Shown: positions 25,127-33,340, counted from the stretch's first letter. The stretch: 64,000 nt of DNA from Oscillibacter valericigenes (GCF_021531435.1 NZ_JAFBIS010000003.1:62001-126000), one strand, 5' to 3'. Numbers and translations are program-made. The notes: generated by a model from the letters alone, not told the origin.

Positions 25127-26224
25127 TTATCCCAAAAATTCCGGATCAAAGGCAATATTTTTGACCAGGATCACACGGCCGTCCTCCGCGGCGCCGGCGC
25201 TCCGGAAGCCGTAGTCGGTGAAAAACGCGTGGGCGCCGCTGTCCCGGCCCAAAGCCACGGACAATTCCTCTCCGCCGCGGCTTCTCGCCAGCAGCACCGC
25301 CTGCCCGACGAGCTGCCCGCCGAAGCCCCGCATCCGGCAGTCCTCCCGGATGCAGGCCAGGGTGATCCAGCCCGGCTCCGGCCCGACCTGTACCAGGCCC
25401 ACCGGGCGCTCGGCCAGATAGCCCACCAGCGTTGTCCGCTCCGCGGCGTCCAACATGAGTTTTTCCCGGTCAAAGGGCCGCGGGCCGCTCCAGGCGGCGG
25501 ATACGGTATCCGCGAACCAGTCCGCCTGCTCCTCCAGCCGCAGGGGTTGGAACCACAAGCCCGGTTCCAGGGCATTGGCCCGCTTGCGGACCTTCTCTCC
25601 CGCCAGGAATTCCGGCGTTTGCAGATGGCTGTTGTCGTCCCGGAATATCACCCGCAGTTCGCCGTTTTCCGCCTCCAGCAGGGAGACGGCGGTGTTATCG
25701 CCGTGGGGCGTCTGTCCCGCCTCCTCCAGAGAGTAGCCCTGGGCCGCCGCCAGCAGCAGGCGGATGGCGTAGCCGTGGGAGAATACCGCCACGGTGCGGC
25801 CTTCGTTTTCCGCCGCGATCTTCCGGACGGCGACCAGCATCCGGTCCAGCACCTGCCCGGGCGTCTCGGCCCCCTCGATGTGCCATTTGGTGAACTCCCG
25901 GCTGAAATACGCCATTTGCTCCGGGTCACAGCGGTAGATGTCGCCCCAGGTGCGCTGCTCCCAGATGCCCACGTTGATCTCCCGCAGAGCCGGGACCCGG
26001 TGCAGGGGCAGCCCCTTGGGCTTGTAGATGGCGCTGGCAGTGGCGCAGGTACGGTACAGGTCGCTGGAATAGACCGCGTCAATATGGACATCCGCGAACC
26101 GCTTTTCCAGGGCCCGGACCTGCCGCCAGCCCCGGTCGGTGAGATTGCTGTTTTTCTGGCCCTGCGCGATCCGGTACAGGTTGCCCTCCGCCTCCGCGTG
26201 GCGGATGAGATAAATGCTCGTCAT
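25127..26224 (-). CDS. Histidine phosphatase fused to a GNAT acetyltransferase domain
   Basis: A 365-residue two-domain protein. Residues 1-200: phosphoglycerate-mutase-like phosphatase with the catalytic LIRHAEAEGN (H9) and the second-site VFSHGYA. Residues 210-365: GNAT N-acetyltransferase fold with the acetyl-CoA loop CRMRGFGGQLVGQA and LSVALGRDSGAHAFFTDYGFR. The ATG at 26224 is chosen for TTTGGAGG. Substrates of both domains are unknown. Confidence 0.88.
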   Translation of the reverse strand: MTSIYLIRHAEAEGNLYRIAQGQKNSNLTDRGWRQVRALEKRFADVHIDAVYSSDLYRTCATASAIYKPKGLPLHRVPALREINVGIWEQRTWGDIYRCDPEQMAYFSREFTKWHIEGAETPGQVLDRMLVAVRKIAAENEGRTVAVFSHGYAIRLLLAAAQGYSLEEAGQTPHGDNTAVSLLEAENGELRVIFRDDNSHLQTPEFLAGEKVRKRANALEPGLWFQPLRLEEQADWFADTVSAAWSGPRPFDREKLMLDAAERTTLVGYLAERPVGLVQVGPEPGWITLACIREDCRMRGFGGQLVGQAVLLARSRGGEELSVALGRDSGAHAFFTDYGFRSAGAAEDGRVILVKNIAFDPEFLG

Positions 26225-26255
26225 AATGCCTCCAAAGAACAATCAAATTAAAAAC

Positions 26256-26284
26256 AGTATAGCGCACGGAAAACAGTTTGGCAA
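26256..26284 (-). promoter_or_regulatory. Promoter of the phosphatase-GNAT gene
   Basis: On the minus strand: TTGCCA (26284-26279), 17 bases, TATACT (26261-26256). Confidence 0.65.
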
Positions 26285-26351
26285 ATTTTCCGCGGTTTTT
26301 TTGTCAGATTTGGGCCATACTAGCTCCGTGCCGATAAAGGAGTGACTGAAT

Positions 26352-26531
26352 ATGAAGATGTGTACCGGATTTTGGGTCGGTATGAGCGCCGGATTGATGG
26401 CCGGCGCCGCGGTGGGGATGATGGTGCCCTGCGGCAGGGATTCCATGAAAACACAGGTGGGCAAAAGTATCCACAAACTGGGTGTCGCTGTAGATCACGC
26501 CGTGGACAACATCGTTTCCGAAATGCGGTGA
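26352..26531 (+). CDS. Small glycine-zipper protein (59 aa)
   Basis: A short reading frame behind a good AAGGAG site, followed by a strong terminator, so it is probably a real microgene. The protein is MKMCTGFWVGMSAGLMAGAA in its first 20 residues: a Gly/Ala membrane-type segment, then an amphipathic tail (about 30-59). This recalls YtxH-like small envelope proteins, but I cannot assign a function. A CATACTA at 26316-26322 resembles forespore-sigma -10 elements without a clear -35. Confidence 0.65.
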   Translation: MKMCTGFWVGMSAGLMAGAAVGMMVPCGRDSMKTQVGKSIHKLGVAVDHAVDNIVSEMR

Positions 26532-26535
26532 GGCA

Positions 26536-26579
26536 GGGCCGGGGAAAAAGGATCCTTTCCCCGGCCTCCTCATTTTTTG
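26536..26579 (+). terminator. Intrinsic terminator after the microgene
   Basis: GC-rich stem GGCCGGGGAAA / TTTCCCCGGCC, then TCCTCATTTTTT. Confidence 0.75.
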
Positions 26580-26598
26580 AAAAAAAGCCAAAATAGGG

Positions 26599-26626
26599 CT
26601 TGACTTTGGCGGTTCCTCTGCTATAA
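26599..26626 (+). promoter_or_regulatory. Promoter of the tRNA-Ser gene
   Basis: TTGACT (26599-26604), 16 bases, TATAAT (26621-26626), about 60 bases before the tRNA 5' end. Confidence 0.7.
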
Positions 26627-26691
26627 TAATAACGCTGTCGCTTCACGGCAGCGCACAAGTTCATCATCCGTCGAAGATGCTTGACAGCTAT

Positions 26692-26783
26692 GGAGAAGTC
26701 GCCTAGTTGGTCGAGGGCGCATGATTGGAAATCATGTAGGCCCCTAAAGGGTCTCGAGGGTTCGAATCCCTCCTTCTCCGCCA
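26692..26783 (+). tRNA. tRNA-Ser, anticodon GGA
   Basis: Acceptor stem GGAGAAG pairs with CTTCTCC. The anticodon loop TTGGAAA gives anticodon GGA. The long variable arm is typical of serine tRNAs, GGTTCGAATCC forms the T-arm loop region, and the CCA end is encoded. Its 3' 23 bases are the attachment core of the integrated element and are repeated at 35869-35891. Confidence 0.96.
26761..26783 (+). repeat. attL: 3' end of tRNA-Ser
   Basis: A 23-bp sequence identical to 35869-35891. It covers the T loop, acceptor 3' strand and CCA, so integration leaves the tRNA intact. Confidence 0.9.
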
Positions 26784-26790
26784 CAGAAAG

Positions 26791-26825
26791 CCACCTTATT
26801 TGTTGGAAATAGGGTGGTTTTTCTT
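26791..26825 (+). terminator. Terminator just inside the element, downstream of tRNA-Ser
   Basis: An 11-bp stem (26791-26801 with 26807-26817), GTTGG loop, T-rich tail. It replaces the host terminator now displaced to 35893. Confidence 0.75.
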
Positions 26826-26916
26826 TTGCTTTCTGCGGTTTTCTAGCGAATAAAGTTCGCATCGATAACAACGTATTTTCGCTATACCCCTAACTTTACC
26901 CCAAACAGCTAAAAAT

Positions 26917-26945
26917 ACCCCGCCAGATGGTCAAATCCGGCGGGG
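26917..26945 (-). terminator. Terminator of the integrase gene
   Basis: On the minus strand: CCCCGCC / GGCGGGG arms followed by TATTTTT, 6 bases after the integrase stop. Confidence 0.65.
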
Positions 26946-26950
26946 CTGCT

Positions 26951-28132
26951 TTATGCCTTTTTGGCTGTCAGGTTGTCATAGTAACTCTGCATCCGGGCGG
27001 CTGTGTCCTTCTTCATCTGGTCGCTGCTGTGCGCATATACATTCAGCGTAAAGCTGGCGGTAGCGTGTCCCAACAAGTCCTGTACGCTCTTTATATCGGC
27101 CCCAGAGGCAATCGCAACGGTGGCTGCGGTGTGCCGGAGATCGTGGGGGCGTGCGTCCGGCCTGCCGATGCTGGCAGCAATCCGCTTGAACGTTTTATAG
27201 AAGGTCGATATAGCAAGATGCCCGCCCATTTCATCCGTGAATACCAGATTATCCGGGTTGCTCCACAGCTCACCGGCGGCGAGGCGGTTCTCTGCTTGCC
27301 GTTTCCGCTCTGCCCGCAAATACTGGAACGCAATTTCCGGCGGCTCAATCTGCCGGGGCTTTCCGCTCTTTGTGCTGGGGGCGATATAGTAGGCAGCGCC
27401 CTTCTTTTTTTCGTGCTGGAGCTGCTGGCTGATGGTGATCCGCCGCGCTTCAAAGTCCACCTGTGACCACGACAGGCCCAGGCACTCACCTTCCCTGAGG
27501 CCAGCGAACAAGCACAGAGCATACGCGTTCTCCATCTGGTGTCCAGCAATGGCTTTCAGGAACAGCGGAATTTCCGCGTCCGTCAGCGGCTTGATTTCCT
27601 TTTGCGTGGTCTTTGGAAGCTCCGCCGCGTCACAAGGGTTAACCTGTATCATGCCCTGCTTCTGCGCCACAGAAAACGCCTTATGAAGGATTGCGGCAAC
27701 GTTCTTCACAGTCTTTGGGGACAACCCGGCGGCGGTCATGCCGTTGTATAGCTTCTGAACGTGGACGCCCTTCACGGCTTGCACCTTCAGCGCACCGATG
27801 GCCGGTTTAATGTGGTTCTTGATTGCCACCTCGTAGCTGCTATATGTCAGCGGCTTCACCTTGACGGCACAGAAAGTTTTCATCCATTCATCGAGCCATT
27901 CGGAGACCGTGGTTTTGTCCGGGGCCTGATAGGTTCCATTGTCAACCGCCCTCTGGATGGCGGTCATTTTCTTTCTGACCTCCGCCTGAGTTTTCCCATA
28001 AACACTTTTGCGGTCTGGCTTTCCTGTTCCTGGGTCTGTGCCGATAGTGATTCTGGCCTCCCATGTTCCGTCTGACCTCTGTCTGATGCTCCCGGCGCCC
28101 TGCGCGGCTCTGGTGTTTGATTTTCTCGCCAT
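26951..28132 (-). CDS. int: Site-specific tyrosine recombinase (integrase)
   Basis: A 393-residue tyrosine recombinase of the Tn916/phage Int type: N-terminal AP2-like arm-binding domain (GSIRQRSDGTWEARITIG), SAM-like core-binding domain (about 75-165), catalytic domain with R in LFAGLREGE, HxxR in PHDLRHTAA, H in LLGHATASF and the nucleophile Y in TLNVYAH. The ATG at 28132 follows TTGGAGGAA. Being next to the tRNA-Ser attL, it is the enzyme that integrates and excises the element. Confidence 0.96.
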   Translation of the reverse strand: MARKSNTRAAQGAGSIRQRSDGTWEARITIGTDPGTGKPDRKSVYGKTQAEVRKKMTAIQRAVDNGTYQAPDKTTVSEWLDEWMKTFCAVKVKPLTYSSYEVAIKNHIKPAIGALKVQAVKGVHVQKLYNGMTAAGLSPKTVKNVAAILHKAFSVAQKQGMIQVNPCDAAELPKTTQKEIKPLTDAEIPLFLKAIAGHQMENAYALCLFAGLREGECLGLSWSQVDFEARRITISQQLQHEKKKGAAYYIAPSTKSGKPRQIEPPEIAFQYLRAERKRQAENRLAAGELWSNPDNLVFTDEMGGHLAISTFYKTFKRIAASIGRPDARPHDLRHTAATVAIASGADIKSVQDLLGHATASFTLNVYAHSSDQMKKDTAARMQSYYDNLTAKKA

Positions 28133-28242
28133 TGCAATTCCTCCAATTTTCATATATGATAGGAGGGCAGTAGGCCGTCAAAGTTTACTGCCCTTATAAC
28201 CGTCCCTGGTGTTGGTAGCACCGGGGGCGGCTTTTATTGAAA

Positions 28243-28926
28243 TCAATCATTTAATGGGTAATCACAATCTTGTTGGATGCAGAACTCACTAACGCAACGC
28301 TCTGCAACAGACGCAAATAATTTTTCGGCAGAGTACAGTAATGATTTAACCGCAAGTCCAGAATGGACAATAGATTGAGTGCCGTTACTTAACTTGAAGA
28401 GTTTCTTCCGCAAATCTTCAAGTGCGCCAAAATCGTACTCTTCTGGAATATCGTCTTCTTTGTACAGTAAGGTGCGAATAAGTGTTATTGCAGATATGGC
28501 CTCATAAAATTCGTTGTCTGAAATAACCATTTGTAATGTATTTTTCTCGGCATTTAAATTAGTATCAAGAAACATAATGTATTTGATAAAATTATCTGGT
28601 AGCCCAAGTGATGCTGCTGATTGTTCGTTTCCCTCAACAGATTTAATATCAGACAAACCCAAAAGATAATCCGCACTTACACCAAAATAAACCGCCAAAT
28701 CATGCAAAGTCTTTGCATCTGGCAACGTATCTCCTGTTTCATATAGTCCAATGGTAGACTTTGATACGCCGAGATCGCGGGCAAGCGTAGCCTGTGATAT
28801 GCCCTTTTTCTCACGCAGTTCTCGCAACTGTGACGGAAAAAGGGCTTCTTTATTTTTTTTCGATGAATACTTTACCCCCTGCTTCTCTGCTTCCTTCTTG
28901 GTGATAGGAAATATTAACCGTTCCAT
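28243..28926 (-). CDS. XRE-family transcriptional repressor
   Basis: A 227-residue protein with a Cro/CI-type HTH at about residues 33-88 (LREKKGISQATLARDLGVSK) and a C-terminal domain without recognised catalytic residues; no RecA-cleavage Ala-Gly site is obvious. By position (divergent from the excisionase gene, beside the integrase) it is the master repressor, analogous to Stl of SaPIs. Two TGGAATGAA direct repeats lie in its promoter region. GGAGGAA precedes the ATG. Confidence 0.87.
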   Translation of the reverse strand: MERLIFPITKKEAEKQGVKYSSKKNKEALFPSQLRELREKKGISQATLARDLGVSKSTIGLYETGDTLPDAKTLHDLAVYFGVSADYLLGLSDIKSVEGNEQSAASLGLPDNFIKYIMFLDTNLNAEKNTLQMVISDNEFYEAISAITLIRTLLYKEDDIPEEYDFGALEDLRKKLFKLSNGTQSIVHSGLAVKSLLYSAEKLFASVAERCVSEFCIQQDCDYPLND

Positions 28927-28972
28927 AAAATTCCTCCATCGTTGGACTGAAAAACTTGTTTTAACATAAAAA

Positions 28973-28998
28973 TGGAATGAAATTATTGCTGGAATGAA
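28973..28998. repeat. Direct repeats in the repressor/excisionase intergenic region
   Basis: TGGAATGAA occurs at 28973-28981 and 28990-28998, 17 bases apart (about 1.6 helical turns), in the control region between divergent genes. These are candidate operators for the XRE repressor. Confidence 0.4.
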
Positions 28999-29102
28999 TT
29001 TGTGGGTGTATCATAATGGTGACCAGAGAATCATGCTGTATATATCATATACTATCACAGTTTGATTTGAAGTCAATACTATTTTGAAAGGAGACATAAA
29101 TT

Positions 29103-29297
29103 TTGGAAAACCTGGAGCGTCTGGCCTATACGGCTACGGAGGCGGCACAAGTGGCGAGCGTAAGCCGTCCTACGATTTATCGGTGGATGCATCTTGAAGG
29201 ATTCCCTGTTGCACACATTGGAGGATGCACCCGAATCCCGGCGCAAGCGTTCAAACATTGGCTGAACGAACAGGCAGGGGTGAACGTGGATGAGTGA
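29103..29297 (+). CDS. Excisionase-like helix-turn-helix protein
   Basis: A 64-residue MerR/AlpA-type winged helix: TATEAAQVASVSRPTIYRWM forms the HTH, and HIGGCTRIPAQAFKHWL the wing and following helix. The start is TTG (29103) behind AAAGGAGA. First gene of the rightward operon, opposite the repressor. It probably acts as excisionase or as an activator of the element. Confidence 0.8.
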   Translation: MENLERLAYTATEAAQVASVSRPTIYRWMHLEGFPVAHIGGCTRIPAQAFKHWLNEQAGVNVDE

Positions 29298-29664
29298 GAA
29301 GACAAAAAATGCCCGCCCTGCTGGTGGCACAGCAGGACAGGCGGCGGAGAACAATGCAGGGTGCAAAATTCCCCAGGACGATTATACAACGGACGCAGGC
29401 CCCATTTCAAGGCTTCTATCTCACGGCAGGGAAAACGCTGTGCCTCTCCGTCACCTTACCGCCATGACAAAACTTGACGGGCGTACAGTGCGAGCCATGA
29501 TTGCGGAGGAGCGTCTGGCCGGAGCGCCCATCCTAGCCGATAATTCAACGGGGTATTTTTTGCCCGCCAGTGAGGACGAAAAGGCACAATTTATCCGCAG
29601 CATGAAGCACAGGGCGAAGGAAATCGAGCGCGCGGCGGAAGCCATAGAAAAATCTGGGAGGTGA
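29290..29664 (+). CDS. Hypothetical protein, possible DNA-binding
   Basis: A 124-residue soluble protein. The first 35 residues are low complexity; the middle (VPLRHLTAMTKLDGRTVRAM) looks like a winged-helix or HTH; the C-terminus is a charged helix. It overlaps both neighbours (8 and 4 bases), so it is translationally coupled between the excisionase-like and primase genes. I do not recognise the family. Confidence 0.7.
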   Translation: MSEKTKNARPAGGTAGQAAENNAGCKIPQDDYTTDAGPISRLLSHGRENAVPLRHLTAMTKLDGRTVRAMIAEERLAGAPILADNSTGYFLPASEDEKAQFIRSMKHRAKEIERAAEAIEKSGR

Positions 29665-31514
29665 CGGCAACGGACATTCAAGAAGTATTGCGCTATTTTG
29701 ATGGCGTAAAGAAATGCGGTGAAAGCCAGTATATGGCCCGTTGCCCTTGCCATGACGATAAAAAGCAAAGTCTCTCCATCGGGCGCGGGCAGAAGGGCGT
29801 TGTGCTGAAATGTCAGGCCGGATGTGATACACGGGACATCATTGCACGTGTCGGATTAAAGCCCCGTGACCTGTTCTATGATTCGCAGGAAAAGCCGCAG
29901 GAGAAAAGACGGATTGTTGCAACGTATGATTACCCTGGCGGCGTTCAGAAAATCCGATATTCGGACAAGTCATTTTCATGGAGACAGCCAGACGGAAAAG
30001 GCGGATGGATTTATAGCAGAAAAGGCATAAAGCCTAGCCTTTACATATCTGGTGAACTGTCTGACGGTATCGCCGTGGTTGAAGGCGAGAAGGACGCCGA
30101 CAACCTTCACCGTCTGGGATGGGATGCTGTGAGCGGAGCGGATGGCGCAGGGCCGGGGAAATGGAAACAAGAGTACACAGAGCAGCTAAAGGGCCTTTCT
30201 GTATGCATCTTCCAGGATAACGACGATGTGGGAAAGGCTTACGCCCAGGAAACCGCCGCCGCGTTACATAATGTCTGCAAATCCGTATATTTGTTTGACC
30301 TTTCCAAAGTGTGGCCGGACATTCCGTTGCACGGCGATGTGTCGGATTTGGTTGAAAAATTCGGAGATGAAAAGGCGTGTGAGATGATTGCACAGCTTGC
30401 CACATCAACGCCGGAATGGGAACCGGCACCGCCTGAAGAAGATCCGTTTTTATCCTGCTTCAAGACGCTGGACACATTTGATGAAGAAGAAGCAACATGG
30501 CTTGTACCCGGCTGGATTCCAGAGGGACAAATAACCCTGATGGCGGCTGACGGCGGAATAGGAAAGACCACGCTATGGTGCAACCTGATTGCAGCAATCA
30601 GCAGCGGGCGGCGGTGCATCTTAGACCCGCCAGATCATACCAGGGTAGCGCAGAAAGTGGCTTTTCTGACCACGGAGGACAGCGTGCGGAAGAAGCTGAA
30701 AAAGAAGCTGCGCCTTGCTGGTGCTAACATGAGCAACGTCATTACACCGGACTTTCTGGCGGACAAAGATGGCGTTTTGCGTGGCTTAAAATTTGGCACC
30801 AACGAAATGGAGCGGTTTATAAAGCATTTCCGACCTTCTCTGTGCGTCTTTGACCCGGTGCAAGGGTTTGTGCCTCCAGACATTAACATGGGCAGTCGCA
30901 ACGCTATGCGAGACTGTATGGCCCCTTTAATCAGCCTGGGGGAAGAAACCGGTACAACATTTATTGTAGTGTGTCACACCAACAAGCGCAAGGGAGCCTT
31001 TGGACGTGATCGCATTGCGGACAGCGCCGACTTGTGGGATGTGTCCCGCTCCGTGATGATGGCCGGATATACAGAGGATCAGGGCATTCGATATCTTTCA
31101 AACGAGAAGAATAATTACTGCGAGCTTCAAGAAACCTTGCTTTTTTCCATTGACAGCGATGGACAGGCCCAGGCAGAGGGGAGAAGCTGGAAACGGGATA
31201 GAGAGTACACGCAAGAAAGCGCTGCAAATGTTTCTGCCCCAAAACGTGAGGATTGCAAAGATTGGGTATTGCATGAGCTGGATGAAGCCGGGGGAGCTAT
31301 GCCATCTAAAGACATGGATGACAAGGCAACGCTTGCCGGGTACAGCTTTAGAACGCTCCGCCGAGCAAAGGAAGATTTGAAGAAAACGGGTGAAATTAAA
31401 TATTTCCAGACAGGCGGAGGAAAGGAAAAAACGTGGCACATTCAAAAGGCCAGCGTATTTACGGAGCTTCCAGATGATACAGAAACACCGTGGTCAAATG
31501 ACCTGTTAAATTAA
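29661..31514 (+). CDS. Primase-helicase: CHC2 zinc finger, TOPRIM and RecA-like ATPase
   Basis: A 617-residue replication protein. The CHC2-type zinc-binding residues are C28, H31, C51 and C55. TOPRIM follows (VVEGEKDADNLHRLG with SGADGAGPGKW, about 135-175). The helicase/RepA-like ATPase has Walker A DGGIGKTTLW near residue 297 and Walker B LCVFDPVQGF near 394. The start is a GTG overlapping the previous stop. It should prime and unwind the element's own origin, probably the repeats directly downstream. Confidence 0.88.
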   Translation: MTATDIQEVLRYFDGVKKCGESQYMARCPCHDDKKQSLSIGRGQKGVVLKCQAGCDTRDIIARVGLKPRDLFYDSQEKPQEKRRIVATYDYPGGVQKIRYSDKSFSWRQPDGKGGWIYSRKGIKPSLYISGELSDGIAVVEGEKDADNLHRLGWDAVSGADGAGPGKWKQEYTEQLKGLSVCIFQDNDDVGKAYAQETAAALHNVCKSVYLFDLSKVWPDIPLHGDVSDLVEKFGDEKACEMIAQLATSTPEWEPAPPEEDPFLSCFKTLDTFDEEEATWLVPGWIPEGQITLMAADGGIGKTTLWCNLIAAISSGRRCILDPPDHTRVAQKVAFLTTEDSVRKKLKKKLRLAGANMSNVITPDFLADKDGVLRGLKFGTNEMERFIKHFRPSLCVFDPVQGFVPPDINMGSRNAMRDCMAPLISLGEETGTTFIVVCHTNKRKGAFGRDRIADSADLWDVSRSVMMAGYTEDQGIRYLSNEKNNYCELQETLLFSIDSDGQAQAEGRSWKRDREYTQESAANVSAPKREDCKDWVLHELDEAGGAMPSKDMDDKATLAGYSFRTLRRAKEDLKKTGEIKYFQTGGGKEKTWHIQKASVFTELPDDTETPWSNDLLN

Positions 31515-31731
31515 CGCTCTCCGTCAGGAACACGAAGATGGACAAATGACCTCTTAAACCATTGATATTACTACGTTTTTTTCATTTGACCAGGTGGTCA
31601 AGTGACCTCTTAAAATGGTCAAGTGAGCGAGTTTCATTTGACCAGGTGGTCAAGTGACGAAAGCCTTGATATACAAGGGAAAATCGGTCATTTGTCCATT
31701 TTCTGTGATAGACACGGGAGTGGTCAAGTGA
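31491..31731. repeat. Iteron-like array, candidate replication origin
   Basis: Nine copies of an 11-bp unit TGGTCAARTGA (two with TGGAC). Direct orientation: 31491, 31539, 31595, 31616, 31647, 31721. Inverted: 31582, 31634, 31688. Two inverted/direct pairs (31582-31605 and 31634-31657) make identical palindromic modules. Three copies carry a downstream CCTSTTAAA. The array starts inside the end of the primase-helicase gene and fills the gap after it, the usual place of a satellite origin. Confidence 0.75.
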
Positions 31732-31744
31732 GAGAGGTGAAAAA

Positions 31745-32038
31745 ATGACCGTCATGGACGCCAGCGCCGCAACCGGGATTAGTCCACGAACGATACGGGC
31801 GCATATCCGCAAAGGGACACTTCCTGCAATTCAGCTGATAAACGGAAGATTCGACATTCGGCCGAAAGATTTATATGAATGGCACGTTTGGATGTATCGG
31901 ACAAGCCGTGCAACCATGTTTCCATCATGGCGTAGCGAAAAGTTTGTGAGGGATTTTGGATTGTGTGAGAGGCAGAAGCAGAACGAGTACAACGATTTCT
32001 GGAAATGCCTTCGCAATAATCTTGGTTTCCGTAAATAG
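31745..32038 (+). CDS. Helix-turn-helix (excisionase/AlpA-like) protein
   Basis: A 97-residue protein with an N-terminal HTH (VMDASAATGISPRTIRAHIR) and wing (INGRFDIRPKDLYEW). The basic/aromatic tail (residues 50-97) is unrecognised. It starts directly after the iteron array behind AGAGAGGTG, so it may bind or regulate the origin. It is unrelated in sequence detail to the excisionase-like protein at 29103. Confidence 0.72.
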   Translation: MTVMDASAATGISPRTIRAHIRKGTLPAIQLINGRFDIRPKDLYEWHVWMYRTSRATMFPSWRSEKFVRDFGLCERQKQNEYNDFWKCLRNNLGFRK

Positions 32039-32051
32039 GGGAGGCAACGGA

Positions 32052-32237
32052 ATGAAGGTCAAAATAAGCTACACGGCCAGCGAGGCCAAGAAGGCGGATG
32101 CGTTGGCGGCAGATATCAAAAAGAGGCTGCCGAATGCCAACGTCAAGAGGAGCGATCGACATCCTCCGTACCGCCATATATACATCTCATATTGTTCAGA
32201 AAACACTTGTTTTTTCAAGGAAAATGTGGTAAAATAA
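32052..32237 (+). CDS. Small hypothetical protein (61 aa)
   Basis: It starts at an ATG behind GGGGAGGCAACGG, 13 bases after the preceding stop. The first part (KVKISYTASEAKKADALAAD) is a plausible beta-alpha unit, with a basic centre (residues 24-45). No family is recognised. Its 3' end overlaps the promoter of the sigma-like gene. Confidence 0.55.
   Translation: MKVKISYTASEAKKADALAADIKKRLPNANVKRSDRHPPYRHIYISYCSENTCFFKENVVK
32207..32235 (+). promoter_or_regulatory. Promoter within the element, before the sigma-like gene
   Basis: TTGTTT (32207-32212), 17 bases, TAAAAT (32230-32235). A leader of about 95 bases follows and contains a strong terminator. Confidence 0.6.
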
Positions 32238-32274
32238 TCTTAAAGAGTACCGCCCACATAGGGTTAGCTGAAAG

Positions 32275-32316
32275 GCACGGGAAATGGCTGAAAGGCCGTT
32301 TCCTGTGCTTTTTTAT
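32275..32316 (+). terminator. Leader terminator (attenuator or sRNA end)
   Basis: A 14-bp stem with two wobble pairs, 6-base loop, then TTTTTT, between the promoter at 32207 and the sigma-like gene. The transcript from that promoter to here would be an RNA of about 70 bases, unless anti-terminated. Confidence 0.75.
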
Positions 32317-32337
32317 TTGCCGAAGGAGGTGCGTGTG

Positions 32338-32940
32338 GTGGATAGCAGCGAGATTGCGAAGGCTGTGCAGGCCGGAGAAAGCGGCACACTGGAACTATGG
32401 ATAGCTGTTCGCCGCCTTGCCCTCAAGTTTGCTATACGGTGGGAGAGGGCACTTGATGGACAGTCTGGCATGGAGCGAGACGATTTCATGCAAGTAGCCT
32501 TCATCGCCATGCTGGACGCCGTAAAGTCATGGGACTCGCAAGCCGGATCATTCAGTACCTGGTTTGTAATCATTCTTAAGGGTGCCTTCACGGAAGCAGC
32601 GGGCCTACGGACGGCAAGAGAGCGGAATGACCCACTTCGCTCTGCACAATCTCTGGATGCACCCGTGACCGACGAAAATGGGGAAGAGGTCGAAGGTTCA
32701 GACATCGTACCGGATCCTGCCGCTGAACGGCCATTTGAAGATGTGGCGGAACTGGACTTCACGGAAAAGCGCCGGAAGGCCGTGGAAGCGGCTCTTGCAA
32801 GCCTGCCTGAGCATCTACAAGAAACAATACGAGCGAAATACTACCGTGGAGAAAAGGCAAACAACAAGGACGTCAACGCCGCTCTGCGAGCGCTTCGGCA
32901 TCCTTTGATAACAAATGGCTTAAGGCCGTATCTGAACTAA
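32338..32940 (+). CDS. RNA polymerase sigma-factor-like protein
   Basis: A 200-residue protein with sigma-70 region-2-like sequence (DDFMQVAFIAMLDAVKSWD, GSFSTWFVII) and a region-4-like C-terminus (ALASLPEHLQETIRAKYYRG). The start is a GTG at 32338, 8 bases after AAGGAGG. Phage elements carry such factors to switch on late genes; the linker (about 100-140) is acidic. It may act as a late activator of the following genes. Confidence 0.75.
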   Translation: MDSSEIAKAVQAGESGTLELWIAVRRLALKFAIRWERALDGQSGMERDDFMQVAFIAMLDAVKSWDSQAGSFSTWFVIILKGAFTEAAGLRTARERNDPLRSAQSLDAPVTDENGEEVEGSDIVPDPAAERPFEDVAELDFTEKRRKAVEAALASLPEHLQETIRAKYYRGEKANNKDVNAALRALRHPLITNGLRPYLN

Positions 32941-32974
32941 GACGGGCCGAAATGGGCCGGAAAGGAGGGGTAAT

Positions 32975-33340
32975 GTGACCGCAAAACAGGCAAAGGCGCT
33001 TTCAGCGCTGCTGAACAATCCAACGCAGGAACGGGCAGCCGCAGCGGCTGGCATCGGCATAAGCACCTTGAAGCGATACCTTGCGGATCCTGATTTTCAG
33101 GCGGAGTACCAGAAAGCCATGTCAAAGCTGATTGAAGGTGCCGCAACGCAGGCAAAGCAAAGCCTCTCCCCTGCTCTTTCCTGCCTGCGTGAGATCGTGA
33201 ACGACGGCAAGAAATCGGATATGGCGAGGATTCAGGCAGCACGGTCGCTGCTAGAGTATGGCCTGCGGCTTACCGAAGTGTATGACCTCAGTCAGCGTAT
33301 TGACCGCCTGGAAGAGCTGGCGGATGGAGGCAACCAATGA
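32975..33340 (+). CDS. Terminase-small-subunit-like HTH protein
   Basis: A 121-residue protein whose N-terminal half (LLNNPTQERAAAAAGIGIST, LKRYLADPDFQAEYQKA) matches the phBC6A51-type HTH found in phage small terminase subunits. The C-terminal half is an oligomerisation-type helix. In a satellite it would redirect a helper phage's packaging to the element's pac site. The GTG start lies behind GGAAAGGAGGGG. No large terminase is present, as in PICIs. It could also be a simple regulator. Confidence 0.65.
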   Translation: MTAKQAKALSALLNNPTQERAAAAAGIGISTLKRYLADPDFQAEYQKAMSKLIEGAATQAKQSLSPALSCLREIVNDGKKSDMARIQAARSLLEYGLRLTEVYDLSQRIDRLEELADGGNQ

